Part shown: one piece after another, positions 1 to 8,469 of the stretch | Numbering within the stretch: position 1 is the stretch's first letter | Layout of the letters: each line of letters begins with the position of its first letter | DNA from: an uncultured Alphaproteobacteria bacterium | GTDB taxonomy: Bacteria > Pseudomonadota > Alphaproteobacteria > Caulobacterales > Caulobacteraceae | Direction of reading: 5' to 3' | Assembly: GCA_903822175.1 (NCBI GenBank) | Contig: CAIJOB010000032.1 | Coordinates: 100,864-164,863 of the forward strand | Length of the DNA: 64,000 bases | Program-made: the position numbers and the translations under genes | Notes under the pieces: generated by a model | Told to the model about the DNA's origin: nothing | Seen by the model: only the letters and a program-made list of their open reading frames with translations | Database searches by the model: none

Positions 1-2
1 AG

Positions 3-827
3 GCCAAGTCGCTGGGCAAGCTCGACGCCCTGCATGTGGACGTGGGCTATCCGGCCACTTGGATCGACTACGCCGGCCTCAAGGTCGTGCGCGGCGACGC
101 GCTCGGCAACCTGCGCCGCGCCGACGCCTTCGCCTGGCGCCACGAGACGGCCAAGCTGGCAAAGCCTGTCGACCGCGACGAATGGATCGCCGGCTTCTAT
201 CCGCAGCAGGTCGCGGGCTTCCTCTACTTCCTGCCCAATACCGAGCTGTTCACCGCGGGCCTGCTGCAGCCGCCCTATTTCGACGCCCACGGCGACGCCG
301 CCGCCAACTACGGCTCAGCCGGCGCCGCCATGGCCCATGAGATCGGCCACACCTTCGATGAGCTGGGCGCCGACTACGACGCGCAGGGCCGGCTGACCCA
401 CTGGTGGACGAAGGAAGACCTCGTCCGCTTCCGCGCCGCCACCGCGCCGCTGGCCGCCCAGTACGACGCCTATTGCCCCAAGCCGAGCCTGTGCCTGAAG
501 GGCCAGCAGCTGTTGAGCGAGGACGCCGCGGACCTGGCCGGCCTGCGGGTCGCCCATGACGCCTACATCCTGTCGCTGCACGGCCAGCCGGCGCCGGTGA
601 TCGGCGGCCTGACCGGCGACCAGCGCTTCTTCCTGGCCTTCGCCCGGCGCTGGCGGCGGCTGCAGAGCGACGCGGCACTGCTCCGGCAGGTCGCCACCGA
701 CACCCACGCGCCGGGCGAGTACCGCGCCGACACGGTGCGCAATGTGGACGCCTGGCAGCGCGCTTTCGGCCTGAAGCCGGGCGACCGGCTCTACGTGGGG
801 CCAGACGCGCAGATTCGAATTTGGTGA
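3..827 (+). CDS. M13-family zinc metallopeptidase, C-terminal fragment
   Basis: C-terminal part of a neprilysin-like (M13) peptidase, a family of exported zinc peptidases that cut short peptides. The reading frame is already open at the window edge, so the N-terminal portion is missing. The zinc motif HEIGH is followed by FDELGADYD, and the third-ligand region appears as SEDAADLAGL about 60 residues later. The end (RADTVRNVDAWQRAFGLKPGD) has the typical M13 closing helix region, although the usual terminal Cys-x-x-W is replaced by an RIW end. Both motifs are directly visible. Substrate cannot be told. Next gene is 22 bases downstream on the same strand. Confidence 0.9.
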   Translation, partial: AKSLGKLDALHVDVGYPATWIDYAGLKVVRGDALGNLRRADAFAWRHETAKLAKPVDRDEWIAGFYPQQVAGFLYFLPNTELFTAGLLQPPYFDAHGDAAANYGSAGAAMAHEIGHTFDELGADYDAQGRLTHWWTKEDLVRFRAATAPLAAQYDAYCPKPSLCLKGQQLLSEDAADLAGLRVAHDAYILSLHGQPAPVIGGLTGDQRFFLAFARRWRRLQSDAALLRQVATDTHAPGEYRADTVRNVDAWQRAFGLKPGDRLYVGPDAQIRIW

Positions 828-849
828 CAGCGTATTGGAGGACCGGCAG

Positions 850-1086
850 ATGAAACTTTGCGGCCAGATTTCCATCGAATTTCCCGCAGCCGACTACTTC
901 TCGGCGGCCGAGCACAGGCGGCGCCTGGAGGACATCCTCGACTTCATTCGCTCGAGCTATCCGGAGGCCACCCTGGCGGTGAGGGAGCGCCGGCAGCGCA
1001 AGGCCCTGGAGCTACGGCCGGCCGCGCCGCGCGCGCCCAGCGGCGCGCTCAACAGCTATCCGCAAGCCAGTTCCCCGCAAGACTAG
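850..1086 (+). CDS. small hypothetical protein (78 aa)
   Basis: Short basic protein with no family I recognise. I chose the ATG at 850 because GGAGGA lies seven bases upstream; an in-frame TTG at 835 has no such site. The sequence has an amphipathic helical middle (AEHRRRLEDILDFIRSSYPEATL) and an Arg/Lys- and Pro-rich tail, with no signal peptide or membrane span. It ends five bases before a MarR-like reading frame, so the two are probably co-transcribed. Function unknown; existence supported by the ribosome binding site and tight spacing. Confidence 0.6.
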   Translation: MKLCGQISIEFPAADYFSAAEHRRRLEDILDFIRSSYPEATLAVRERRQRKALELRPAAPRAPSGALNSYPQASSPQD

Positions 1087-1091
1087 GGGTC

Positions 1092-1443
1092 ATGCGCCAG
1101 AGGGACAGCCTGCTCGAGGCGATCATGCTCTTTCGCGGGATCAGCAAGCAGATCACCGTCAACGAGATCATCGCCTTCCTCTACACCTGCGAGAACGAAG
1201 GCCTGAGCGTCCAGGAGCTGGCCTATATCGTCGGCTTTTCCCAGTCGGCCGCGTCGCGAAACCTGCGCGCTGGGCCCCATCGACAGCCCCTGGTCGCTGG
1301 CCCCATCACTGGGCCTGGTCGAGCCCTTCCTCAGCCCCCACGACGCGCGCAGCCACGTCCTGCACCTGTCGCAGGAGGGCCACCGCCTCCGCGCCCAGCT
1401 GGACGCGATTATCGGCCAAGCCGTCCGCATCGGTCCCGCCTAG
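1092..1443 (+). pseudogene. MarR-family regulator interrupted by a frameshift
   Basis: The frame from ATG 1092 reads MRQRDSLLEAIMLFRGISKQ, then a helix-turn-helix (LSVQELAYIVGFSQSAASR), and then turns into unrelated Pro/Arg-rich sequence after about residue 59. Shifting by +1 near 1264-1272 restores a sensible MarR wing and C-terminus: ALGPIDSPWSLAPSLGLVE, then SPHDARSHVLHLSQEGHRLR, ending at TAG 1443. The junction is the CG-repeat stretch CTGCGCGCTG, where loss of one CG dinucleotide (or gain of one base) explains the shift. This could be a true inactivating mutation, a recent slip, or an assembly error. The intact gene would encode about 117 residues, a DNA-binding repressor or activator with unknown ligand. 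Confidence 0.8.
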
Positions 1444-1454
1444 CGCCAAGCAAA

Positions 1455-1481
1455 GGCCCCGCGGCGTTTCCCCCGCGGGCC
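1455..1481. terminator. hairpin between convergent genes
   Basis: GGCCCCGCGG pairs with CCGCGGGCC across an eight-base loop, with one bulged C. It lies between the convergent MarR remnant (plus) and the TonB receptor (minus). On the minus strand the stem is followed by TTTGCTT, a weak T-tract; on the plus strand by CTTCTCTTC. It could act as a bidirectional terminator. Confidence 0.5.
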
Positions 1482-1507
1482 CTTCTCTTCGATGCGCCTG
1501 CGACCGG

Positions 1508-4500
1508 TCAGAAGTCCGCTGTCAGGCCCACGAACACATAGCGGCCAAGGGCATCGTAGACCTGCGGGAACGTGCCGCCGTTGCAGACCGCCGCCGGACA
1601 GTTGGACGCGCCCAGGATCGGCGGATCCTTGTCGAACACGTTCTGCACGCCGACCCGGAAGTTCCGATTGTTGTGCACGGTGAAGTTCGCCGTCAGGTCC
1701 AGGTAGCTGCGCGAGCTCAGCACCTTGTCGCTGGCGTACTGCACGCCCGGATTGTTGAGCTGCGGGTTCGAGTCGAACGCGTCCAGCGTCACCTTGCCGA
1801 AGTAGCGCCACTGGGCCGAGAAGCTCAGGCTCTTCAGCCAGTCGCCGTAGGAATAGGGCGTGGCCCAGGTGACCCTAAGCTTGTGGCGCCATTCCGGAGC
1901 CGGGACGCCGCAGACCGTGCCGTAGAGGCCCTTGCAGTCGAAGGACGGGCCGCCCGGCAAGGGCTGGGTGATCAGCTGGTCGAGCCAGGTGCCGACCAGA
2001 TTGGCCGAAAGGCTGCCGTTGTCGCCAAGGCCGAGCGCGGAAAGCTCGGTGCGGTAGTTGACGTTGAGGTCGACGCCGCTGGTCTTCAGCGAGCCGGTGT
2101 TGTTCGTCTGGTCGGTCACGAAGCCGGTCGGATCGAGGAACAGCGAATTGTTGCCGGGCTCGCGGTGCACGAGGTTGCAGAACGTCGGGTTCTGCGTGTT
2201 CACGCACTGGTTGATGATCAGGGTCCCGCCCAGGTTGGCGATGAACTGGTCGACCTTGATGTTGAAGTAGTCGAGCGAGACGTTGAGTCCCGGGACGAAG
2301 CTCGGCTGCCAGACGATGCCCGCCGTATAGGTGTCGCTGATCTCCGGCTTCAGGTTGGCGTTGCCCGAGAGCTGCCCGAAGTACTGGTTGGCCGGGTTGG
2401 ATTCGATGCCCAGGACCTGCGCCGGGGTCAGGTGGAAGATGGTGGCGCACCGCTGGACCAGCGGGTTGGACGCGGACAGGCCCGCGCAGGGGTCCTGCGT
2501 GCCGTCCAGCACGACCGCCGGCGGTAGGAACAGCTCGATCACGTTGGGGGCGCGGACGGCGCGGTTGTAGCCGCCCCGCAGGCGCAGGCCATCGACCACC
2601 TCCCACTCGCCGGCCACCTTGTAGGTGTTGGTGTCGCCGATCGTCGAATAGTCCGAGAACCGGTAGCCGAGCTCGAGTGCGATCTCCTTGGCGAGCGGCA
2701 TGTCGCTGACCAGCGGGATGCGGGCCTCGCCGAACAGCTCATAGACGTCGAAGCCGCCGCTGACCGGCGGCGCCGAGGCGCCGACGCCGGTGAGCAGGCC
2801 GTTCTGCGTCAGGAAGTCGGCGGTGGAGTCCAGGTGCTCGCGGCGGTACTCGGCGCCCAGGGCCACGCCGACGCCGTCCGAGGCGTAGGGGCTTTTGAGG
2901 CCATAGTCGCCGAGCTTGCCGGTGAGGGCGAGGCTGACCACCCGCTCGTTGGTGTTGCCGACCGTGAAGCCGTTGGCGTTCAGGAAGTTGAGCGAGGCCT
3001 GCGAGAGCGGTGCTGTCGTGAAGATGTTCAGCGGCACGCAGCCGGCGTCGGCGCCGGGCGCGCAGACCGGCCCATTGGGCCCCTGCACCACGTTCAGCGC
3101 CTGGGCCACCCGGGTGGCGTTGAAGTTGCCGGTAGCCTCGGCGGAGAACCCGACCGAGCCGTACTGCATGTAGGCGTCATAGTTCCAGTTCTTGCCCAGG
3201 TCGCCCTTCAGGCCGAGCACAATCCGGTAGTCGTTGTGACGGATGTCGGCGGTGCGGCCGCCGCCCTCGCCGGGCTGCAGACGCCGCGCCACGGTGCCGG
3301 TGAACACGCCGGTCGGATTGGCGGCGCAGGTCGCGCCGGTGGTCGAGGGCAGCAGGCCCCGTTCCTGGACGCTCAGCAGCGGGTTGGCGCAGTTGATCGT
3401 CTGGGTGCCGGCGAAGATGCCGCCCGCCGCGATCTGCGCCGTCGAGCGGTCGTCCATGAACATGGTGTCCATGTAGGCCTCGGCCCAGGGCGCGATTTCG
3501 TAGTGGGCGAAGGCGCCCAGGCTGTAGCGCTCGTCGGGGCGGACGAAGAAGTTCTGCGGCGCAAAGTTGAAGACGTCGGAGCTGGTGCGCCGCCGGAAGG
3601 TGTTGCCGGGCCCCGACGGGTCGACGATGAAGCTGCCGATCCTGGCCGGGAAGGCCGTGCCCGAGCCGCCGCAGCCGAACTCCGCGAAGTTGGGCGTGCC
3701 GGAATTCAGGTTGCAGGCGCTGAAGTCGCGCTGCGATTCCTGGATCGGATTGTTCTGCCGATAGGTCGCGTAGGCGGTGACGTTGCCCTTGCCGTCCGGC
3801 GCGTTGGCGCCGATGACCAGGCTGACCTCCGAGCCCTCGCCATCCCACAGGCTGTGCGCCGGCAGGGCGAACTGCCGGGGATCGGTGGCGCCGGCCGCAG
3901 CGGTGCGCACCACGTCCTCGATGGCGCCCTCATGGTTGGTGTGCTGGTAGCCGGAGTACTGGGCGTCGATGCGCACGCCCTCGAAGTTCTTCAGCATGAT
4001 GAAATTGACCACGCCCGCCACGGCGTCGGCGCCGTAGGTGGCCGAGGCGCCGCCGGTCAGGACATCGACCCGCTCGACCAGGGCCGAGGGAATGAAGTTG
4101 AGGTCGGCGGACGGCAGGGCCGGGTCGCCCGGCATCAGCCGGCGGCTGTCGATCAGCACCAGGGTGCGCGACGACCCCAGGCCCCGCAGGTTCACCGTCG
4201 CCGTGCCGGTCGCGCCGTTGGAGATCGAGGAGCCCTGACCGGCGAACACCTGCGGCAGGGCGTTGGTGATGTCTTCGACCCGGGTGACGCCCTGCGCCTT
4301 GATGTCGGCGCTGCCGATCGTGGTCACCGGCGCAATCGAGGTCAGGTTCGGCGAAGGTATGCGCGTCCCGGTGACGACGATTTCGGAAACTTCGCCGGTT
4401 GAAGCCTCAGCCGCCGCGGCCGCCGCCGCCCGGTTCGCGGAGAGGCCCAGGACGGCCGCGCCGCAGATCATCGAGGAGGCCAGCAGCCGCCCACGCATCG

Positions 4501-4513
4501 AATTGGCTTTCAA
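1508..4513 (-). CDS. TonB-dependent outer-membrane receptor (1001 aa)
   Basis: Large outer-membrane active-transport receptor. A signal peptide (MRGRLLASSMICGAAVLGLS) is followed by a TonB-box-like stretch (VSEIVVTGTRIPSPN), a plug of about 120 residues (VEDITNALPQVF, VLIDSRRLMPG, VERVDVLTGGASATYGADA) and a long beta-barrel ending in Phe (VFVGLTADF). The start is TTG 4513, seven bases after GGAGGG; the ATG at 4498 lies 21 bases from that site. Size and the GTRIPSPN/GGASATYGADAVAGVVNF signatures match the large receptors common in Caulobacterales and sphingomonads, many of which take up oligosaccharides or other complex substrates. The ligand is unknown. No transport or sigma gene adjoins it. 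Confidence 0.93.
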   Translation of the reverse strand: MKANSMRGRLLASSMICGAAVLGLSANRAAAAAAAEASTGEVSEIVVTGTRIPSPNLTSIAPVTTIGSADIKAQGVTRVEDITNALPQVFAGQGSSISNGATGTATVNLRGLGSSRTLVLIDSRRLMPGDPALPSADLNFIPSALVERVDVLTGGASATYGADAVAGVVNFIMLKNFEGVRIDAQYSGYQHTNHEGAIEDVVRTAAAGATDPRQFALPAHSLWDGEGSEVSLVIGANAPDGKGNVTAYATYRQNNPIQESQRDFSACNLNSGTPNFAEFGCGGSGTAFPARIGSFIVDPSGPGNTFRRRTSSDVFNFAPQNFFVRPDERYSLGAFAHYEIAPWAEAYMDTMFMDDRSTAQIAAGGIFAGTQTINCANPLLSVQERGLLPSTTGATCAANPTGVFTGTVARRLQPGEGGGRTADIRHNDYRIVLGLKGDLGKNWNYDAYMQYGSVGFSAEATGNFNATRVAQALNVVQGPNGPVCAPGADAGCVPLNIFTTAPLSQASLNFLNANGFTVGNTNERVVSLALTGKLGDYGLKSPYASDGVGVALGAEYRREHLDSTADFLTQNGLLTGVGASAPPVSGGFDVYELFGEARIPLVSDMPLAKEIALELGYRFSDYSTIGDTNTYKVAGEWEVVDGLRLRGGYNRAVRAPNVIELFLPPAVVLDGTQDPCAGLSASNPLVQRCATIFHLTPAQVLGIESNPANQYFGQLSGNANLKPEISDTYTAGIVWQPSFVPGLNVSLDYFNIKVDQFIANLGGTLIINQCVNTQNPTFCNLVHREPGNNSLFLDPTGFVTDQTNNTGSLKTSGVDLNVNYRTELSALGLGDNGSLSANLVGTWLDQLITQPLPGGPSFDCKGLYGTVCGVPAPEWRHKLRVTWATPYSYGDWLKSLSFSAQWRYFGKVTLDAFDSNPQLNNPGVQYASDKVLSSRSYLDLTANFTVHNNRNFRVGVQNVFDKDPPILGASNCPAAVCNGGTFPQVYDALGRYVFVGLTADF

Positions 4514-4854
4514 TTCAAACCCTCCAACAGCCCCGCGCGGATCAGGCGATGCGCGCACACGCCAGACCCCGACAACATTCCGAAGGCTGACGGGACCAGC
4601 GTTACTGACCGGGGATGAATGAGGTCAACGAAACAGCGTCGGCGATTTCAATAATAAATCGAATTGTAACTGATACAACACAGTAAATATTTCATTATAC
4701 ACAGACTATTATTCAATTTTTAGAGAATAGAATTCAGTCTTCAGAGACTGAGATACAACCCGCGGCGACGCCCGCACGCGCGCGCGAACGCCCGCGGCAG
4801 TCTGCTGCGATTTCGGATTTCAGAAGGACCGGCGAGCCGGTCGGTGGGCCGAAC
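4514..4854. promoter_or_regulatory. AT-rich upstream region of the TonB receptor
   Basis: Gene-free stretch between the receptor start and the SDR stop. Positions 4640-4750 are strikingly AT-rich in an otherwise GC-rich window, which suits a promoter region for the minus-strand receptor. A hairpin/operator-like inverted repeat, CAGTCT-TCAG-AGACTG, lies at 4735-4750. I see no open reading frame and cannot assign -35/-10 boxes with confidence. Confidence 0.5.
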
Positions 4855-5619
4855 TCAGCCGGCGAAGCGGCGGTTCAGCTTGCGCATGCCGCCCAGCCAG
4901 CGGCCGTAGTTGTCGGTCTTGTTGCGCATGTACTGCAGCACTTCCGGGTGCGGCAGGATCAGGAACTCCTCCGCCTCGATCCCGCGCACCACCGACTCGG
5001 CCAGGACCTCGGGCTCCATCATGCCGTCGATGCTGGCGACGCCGTCGGGGTTGCCGGCGGTCATTGCCGTGCGCACCGCCTGCGGGCAGAGCACCGAGAC
5101 CTTGATGCCCTGGTCGCCGTGGGTGATCGACAGCCATTCGGCCAGGCCCACCGCGGCATGTTTGGTCACTGCATAGGGCGCCGAGCCGATCTGCGAGAGC
5201 AGGCCCGCCGCCGAGGCGGTGTTCAGCAGGTAGCCGCCGCCGCGCGCCGCCATCCGCGGCACCAGGTGCCGCGCGGCCCAGACGTGGGCCATGACGTTGA
5301 TGTCCCAGATGCGCTGCCAGCCGTCGTTGGGCGTCTCGGCCCCGCCGCCCACGCCGATTCCGGCGTTGGAGCAGAACAGGTCGATGGGCCCATGGTCGGC
5401 CTCCACCGTCTCGATCAGGCTCTGGATTTCGTCCTCGCGCGAGACGTCCACGGTGAAGGCGACGCCGCCGACCATCTCCGCCGTCGCCTTGCAGCCCGCC
5501 GCGTCGCGGTCTGCGCAGACGATCAGCTTCGCGCCTTCGCCCTTGAACCGCACCGCAAGCGCCCGGCCGATGCCGCTGGCCGCGCCGGTGATGACGATGA
5601 GCTTGTCTTTCAGGTCCAT
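4855..5619 (-). CDS. short-chain dehydrogenase/reductase (254 aa)
   Basis: Classical SDR oxidoreductase using NAD(P)H. The cofactor loop TGAASGIG is at residues 11-18, NAG at 85-87, the catalytic Ser in NTASAAG (about 136), and YAVTK gives Tyr149 and Lys153. Length is normal for the classical family. The acidic residue after the second strand (CADRD) hints at NAD(H) preference, which is only an inference. Substrate unknown. It is transcribed with the upstream glutathione transferase (33-base gap), so the pair may handle oxidised or electrophilic compounds. Confidence 0.92.
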   Translation of the reverse strand: MDLKDKLIVITGAASGIGRALAVRFKGEGAKLIVCADRDAAGCKATAEMVGGVAFTVDVSREDEIQSLIETVEADHGPIDLFCSNAGIGVGGGAETPNDGWQRIWDINVMAHVWAARHLVPRMAARGGGYLLNTASAAGLLSQIGSAPYAVTKHAAVGLAEWLSITHGDQGIKVSVLCPQAVRTAMTAGNPDGVASIDGMMEPEVLAESVVRGIEAEEFLILPHPEVLQYMRNKTDNYGRWLGGMRKLNRRFAG

Positions 5620-5652
5620 GGCGCGGCTCCCCCTTTGGCTTTGCCCAAGCCT

Positions 5653-6558
5653 TTAGGACGGGGGCTCCGCCGCCGCCAGCTTGTCCGCCGTCTTGGTCTC
5701 GAAATCCGACGCGTCGTGCCGCTCGTGCAGCTGGCTCTCCGGCGCCCCGAAGGCCCGGTTGACCATCCGCCCGCGCTTCACCGCCGGCCGCTTGGCGATC
5801 TGGTCGGTCCAGCGCAGGACGTTCTTGTACGACCCGACGTCGAGGAACTCACCGGCCTCATAGACCTGGCCCTTCACCAGCGCCCCGTACCAGGGCCAGG
5901 TGGCCATGTCGGCGATGGTGTACTCATCGCCCGCCAGATATTCCGCCTCGCCCAGCCGGCGGTCGAGCACGTCCAGCTGGCGCTTCACCTCCATGGCGTA
6001 ACGGTTGATCGGATATTCCAGCTTCGAGGGTGCATAGGCGTAGAAGTGCCCAAAACCGCCGCCGAGGAACGGCGCCGAGCCCATCAGCCACATCAGCCAC
6101 GACTGGCACTCCGCCCGCGCCGGCTGTTCGGCCGGCAGGAAGGCGCCGCCGAATTTCTCGGCCAGGTGCAGCAGGATCGCGCCGGACTCGAACACCCGGA
6201 TCGGCGTGGGCCCCGAGCGGTCCATCAGCGCCGGGATCTTGGAGTTCGGATTGACCTCGACGAAGCCCGAGCCGAATTGGTCGCCCGACCCGATGTTGAT
6301 CAGCCAGGCGTCATATTCGGCGCCCTTGTGGCCGGCTTCCAGCAGCTCCTCGAACATCACCGTCACCTTCACCCCGTTGGGCGTGGCCAGCGAATAGAGC
6401 TGGAAGGGATGCTTGCCGACCGGCAGGTCCTTGTCGTGCGTTGCGCCCGCGATCGGGCGATTGATGCTGGCGAACCGGCCGCCGCTCTCCTTGTCCCAGG
6501 TCCAGACCTTCGGCGGAACGTACTCCGACAAGGTTTTGGGGGCGTTGTCGTCGGCCAT
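5653..6558 (-). CDS. yghU: glutathione-dependent disulfide-bond oxidoreductase YghU
   Basis: Glutathione S-transferase-fold enzyme of the YghU/Nu class, which reduces disulfides and organic hydroperoxides using glutathione. It follows E. coli YghU closely along its length: PPKVWTWDKESGGRFASINR at the N-terminus, LPVGKHPFQLYSLATPNG, SGFVEVNPNSKIPAL, RVFESGAILLHLAEKFG (glutathione gamma-Glu site), GGGFGHFYAYAP, AGDEYTIADMATWPW and LHERHDASDFET at the end. At 301 residues it is slightly longer than the E. coli protein (about 288). Cytosolic. Divergent from nudC, with 86 bases between the two starts. Confidence 0.95.
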   Translation of the reverse strand: MADDNAPKTLSEYVPPKVWTWDKESGGRFASINRPIAGATHDKDLPVGKHPFQLYSLATPNGVKVTVMFEELLEAGHKGAEYDAWLINIGSGDQFGSGFVEVNPNSKIPALMDRSGPTPIRVFESGAILLHLAEKFGGAFLPAEQPARAECQSWLMWLMGSAPFLGGGFGHFYAYAPSKLEYPINRYAMEVKRQLDVLDRRLGEAEYLAGDEYTIADMATWPWYGALVKGQVYEAGEFLDVGSYKNVLRWTDQIAKRPAVKRGRMVNRAFGAPESQLHERHDASDFETKTADKLAAAEPPS

Positions 6559-6644
6559 CGGAGAACTCCTGCGGTTGCGCCCTTCGATGTGGGCGAAGCA
6601 AACGCGTTTGGCTAGTCGGCGCCCACGCCTTATGTAGCCAGACC

Positions 6645-7583
6645 ATGGCTCTGGACGTCTTCCTCAACACATTCGCCGGCAACCCCCTGGACCGCGCCAG
6701 CGACCGGCGCACCAAGCCCGAGTGGATCGCCGAACAGCTGGCCTCGTCGGAATCGCTGGGCATCGCGCTGTGGAACGGTCGCCCGTTCGTCGAGCCCGCG
6801 CCGACGGCCGAAAACCCTACCGGGCTACAGATCGCCTACCTGCCGGCCAAGCTGGTCGCCGAACTGGCCGGCGGGCCTGAGCGCCTGCTGTTCATGGGCC
6901 TGTGGAAAGAGACCGCCGTTTTCGCCGTCGACCTGGAGGACTCGGCTGATCCTGGCGAGGGGCCCCTGCAGGGGTTCGGCAAGTTCGAGGACCTGCGCGC
7001 GGTCGCATTACGCCTGCCGCCCAATGACGCCGCCATCGTCGCCACCGCCAAGCAGATGTTCGAGTGGCGAAGGCGTCACCCGCACTGCGCCGTCTGCGGC
7101 CAGCGCAGCGAGGCCATGGACGGCGGCTGGAAGCGCAAATGCCCGTCCTGCGGGACCGAGCATTTCCCGCGCACCGACCCGGTGGTGATCATGCTGCCCT
7201 TTCACGGCGACCGCTGCCTGCTTGGCCGCCAGGAAGCCTGGCCCAAGGGCATGTTCTCGGCGCTCGCCGGCTTCCTGGAGCCGGGCGAAAGCATCGAGGA
7301 GGCCTGCGCGCGCGAGCTTTCCGAAGAGGCCCGCCTGCGCACCCGCAAAGTCCGCTACCACTCGACCCAGCCCTGGCCCTATCCGTCATCCCTGATGATC
7401 GGCCTGATCGCTGAGGTGGAGGACGACGAGGGCGTCGCAGACCAGGCCGAACTCTCCGAAATCCGCTGGTTCACCCGCGCCGAAGCCCGCGACCTGATCG
7501 CCGGCAAGCTCGAAGACGCCGCCGCCCCCAACAAACTCGCGATCGCCCACCAGCTCATCAAGGCGTGGGTGGAAGAGGGTTAG
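6645..7583 (+). CDS. nudC: NAD(+) diphosphatase / NADH pyrophosphatase (Nudix)
   Basis: Hydrolyses NADH to NMNH and AMP; NudC enzymes also remove NAD caps from RNA. The protein has an N-terminal domain, a zinc ribbon with Cys148, Cys151, Cys166 and Cys169 (CAVC...CPSC), and a Nudix box at 209-231 (GFLEPGESIEEACARELSEE), in which the usual final Gly is Ala. The NudC signature appears as STQPWPYPSSLM at 240-251. At 312 residues it is somewhat longer than E. coli NudC, as is usual in alphaproteobacteria. It is divergent from yghU and convergent with pheA. Confidence 0.95.
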   Translation: MALDVFLNTFAGNPLDRASDRRTKPEWIAEQLASSESLGIALWNGRPFVEPAPTAENPTGLQIAYLPAKLVAELAGGPERLLFMGLWKETAVFAVDLEDSADPGEGPLQGFGKFEDLRAVALRLPPNDAAIVATAKQMFEWRRRHPHCAVCGQRSEAMDGGWKRKCPSCGTEHFPRTDPVVIMLPFHGDRCLLGRQEAWPKGMFSALAGFLEPGESIEEACARELSEEARLRTRKVRYHSTQPWPYPSSLMIGLIAEVEDDEGVADQAELSEIRWFTRAEARDLIAGKLEDAAAPNKLAIAHQLIKAWVEEG

Positions 7584-7613
7584 GGCGGCGCAGTCCCCTC
7601 CGGGGAGGGAAGA

Positions 7614-8459
7614 CTACCCCCGCGTCCTGAACGGATCGGCCGGATAAACCCCAAGAATCTCGAACTTTTCCGAGAAGAACTGCAGCTCCTCGAAGGCGCG
7701 GGCGAGCGCGATGTCTTCCGGCCGCCCGTCGACCTCGGCGTAGAAGAAGGTCGCCGCCCAGGCGCCGTTCTCCATGTAGCTCTCGAGCTTGGACATGTTC
7801 ACGCCGTTGGTCGCGAACCCGCCGAGCGCCTTGTAGAGCGCCGCCGGCAGGTTCCTGACGCGGAAGATGAAGCTGGTGATGCAGGGCTCGGTGAAGGCCG
7901 GCCGCGGCGGGTCCTTGTCCGCCGTCATCACCAGGAAGCGGGTGGTGTTGTGGTGCTCGTCCTCGATGTCGCGGACCAGGATCTCCAGGCCGTAGATCTC
8001 CGCCGCCAGCGCCGGCGAGACCGCGGCGCGGGTCTTGTCGGGGTTCTGACTCAGAATGCGCGCCGCGCCGGCCGTATCGCCCACGCCCTCGGTGGTCAGC
8101 TTCATCCGCCGGATGGTCTTGCGGCACTGCGCCAAGGCGATCGGCATGGAGACCGCGATCTTCAGGTCCTCCAGGGTCACGCCCGGATTGGCCATCAGCA
8201 TGAAGTGGATCGCCTTGAACCGCTCGCCGACGATCTTCAGGCCGGAGTTGGGCAAGAGGTGGTGCACATCGGCGACGCGGCCGGCCACCGAGTTCTCCAC
8301 CGGAATCATGCCCAGCTGGCAATCGCCTTTGCGCACCGCTTCGAAGGCGTCCTCGAAGGTGGCGTGCGGGACCGGCTGCATGTCCGGATAGGCGGACATG
8401 CAGGCTTCGTGGCTGTTGGCGCCCAGTTCGCCCTGGAACGCGATACGCTGCTTGGTCAT
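7614..8459 (-). CDS. pheA: prephenate dehydratase
   Basis: Converts prephenate to phenylpyruvate in phenylalanine synthesis. The start is ATG 8459 (MTKQRIAFQGELGANSHEA), preceded by GGGAG; upstream in-frame codons lack a site. The catalytic domain has the IPVENSVAGRV motif (52-62) and NTTRFLVM (171-178, with the catalytic Thr-Arg-Phe). A C-terminal ACT domain (SFIFRVRNLPAALYKALGGF onward, with NMSKLESYM) is the likely site of phenylalanine feedback inhibition. The enzyme lacks a chorismate mutase domain. It follows kdsB by 10 bases and is presumably co-transcribed with it. Confidence 0.95.
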   Translation of the reverse strand: MTKQRIAFQGELGANSHEACMSAYPDMQPVPHATFEDAFEAVRKGDCQLGMIPVENSVAGRVADVHHLLPNSGLKIVGERFKAIHFMLMANPGVTLEDLKIAVSMPIALAQCRKTIRRMKLTTEGVGDTAGAARILSQNPDKTRAAVSPALAAEIYGLEILVRDIEDEHHNTTRFLVMTADKDPPRPAFTEPCITSFIFRVRNLPAALYKALGGFATNGVNMSKLESYMENGAWAATFFYAEVDGRPEDIALARAFEELQFFSEKFEILGVYPADPFRTRG

Positions 8460-8469
8460 GCCCACTCCC

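Noticed and set aside
2834..4402. 522-codon plus-strand frame inside the TonB receptor
   Set aside because: Shadow frame with repetitive Gly/Ala/Arg composition; receptor on the minus strand has full domain support.
4948..6615. 555-codon plus-strand frame opposite the SDR and yghU genes
   Set aside because: Spans two well-supported minus-strand genes and has no recognisable domains.
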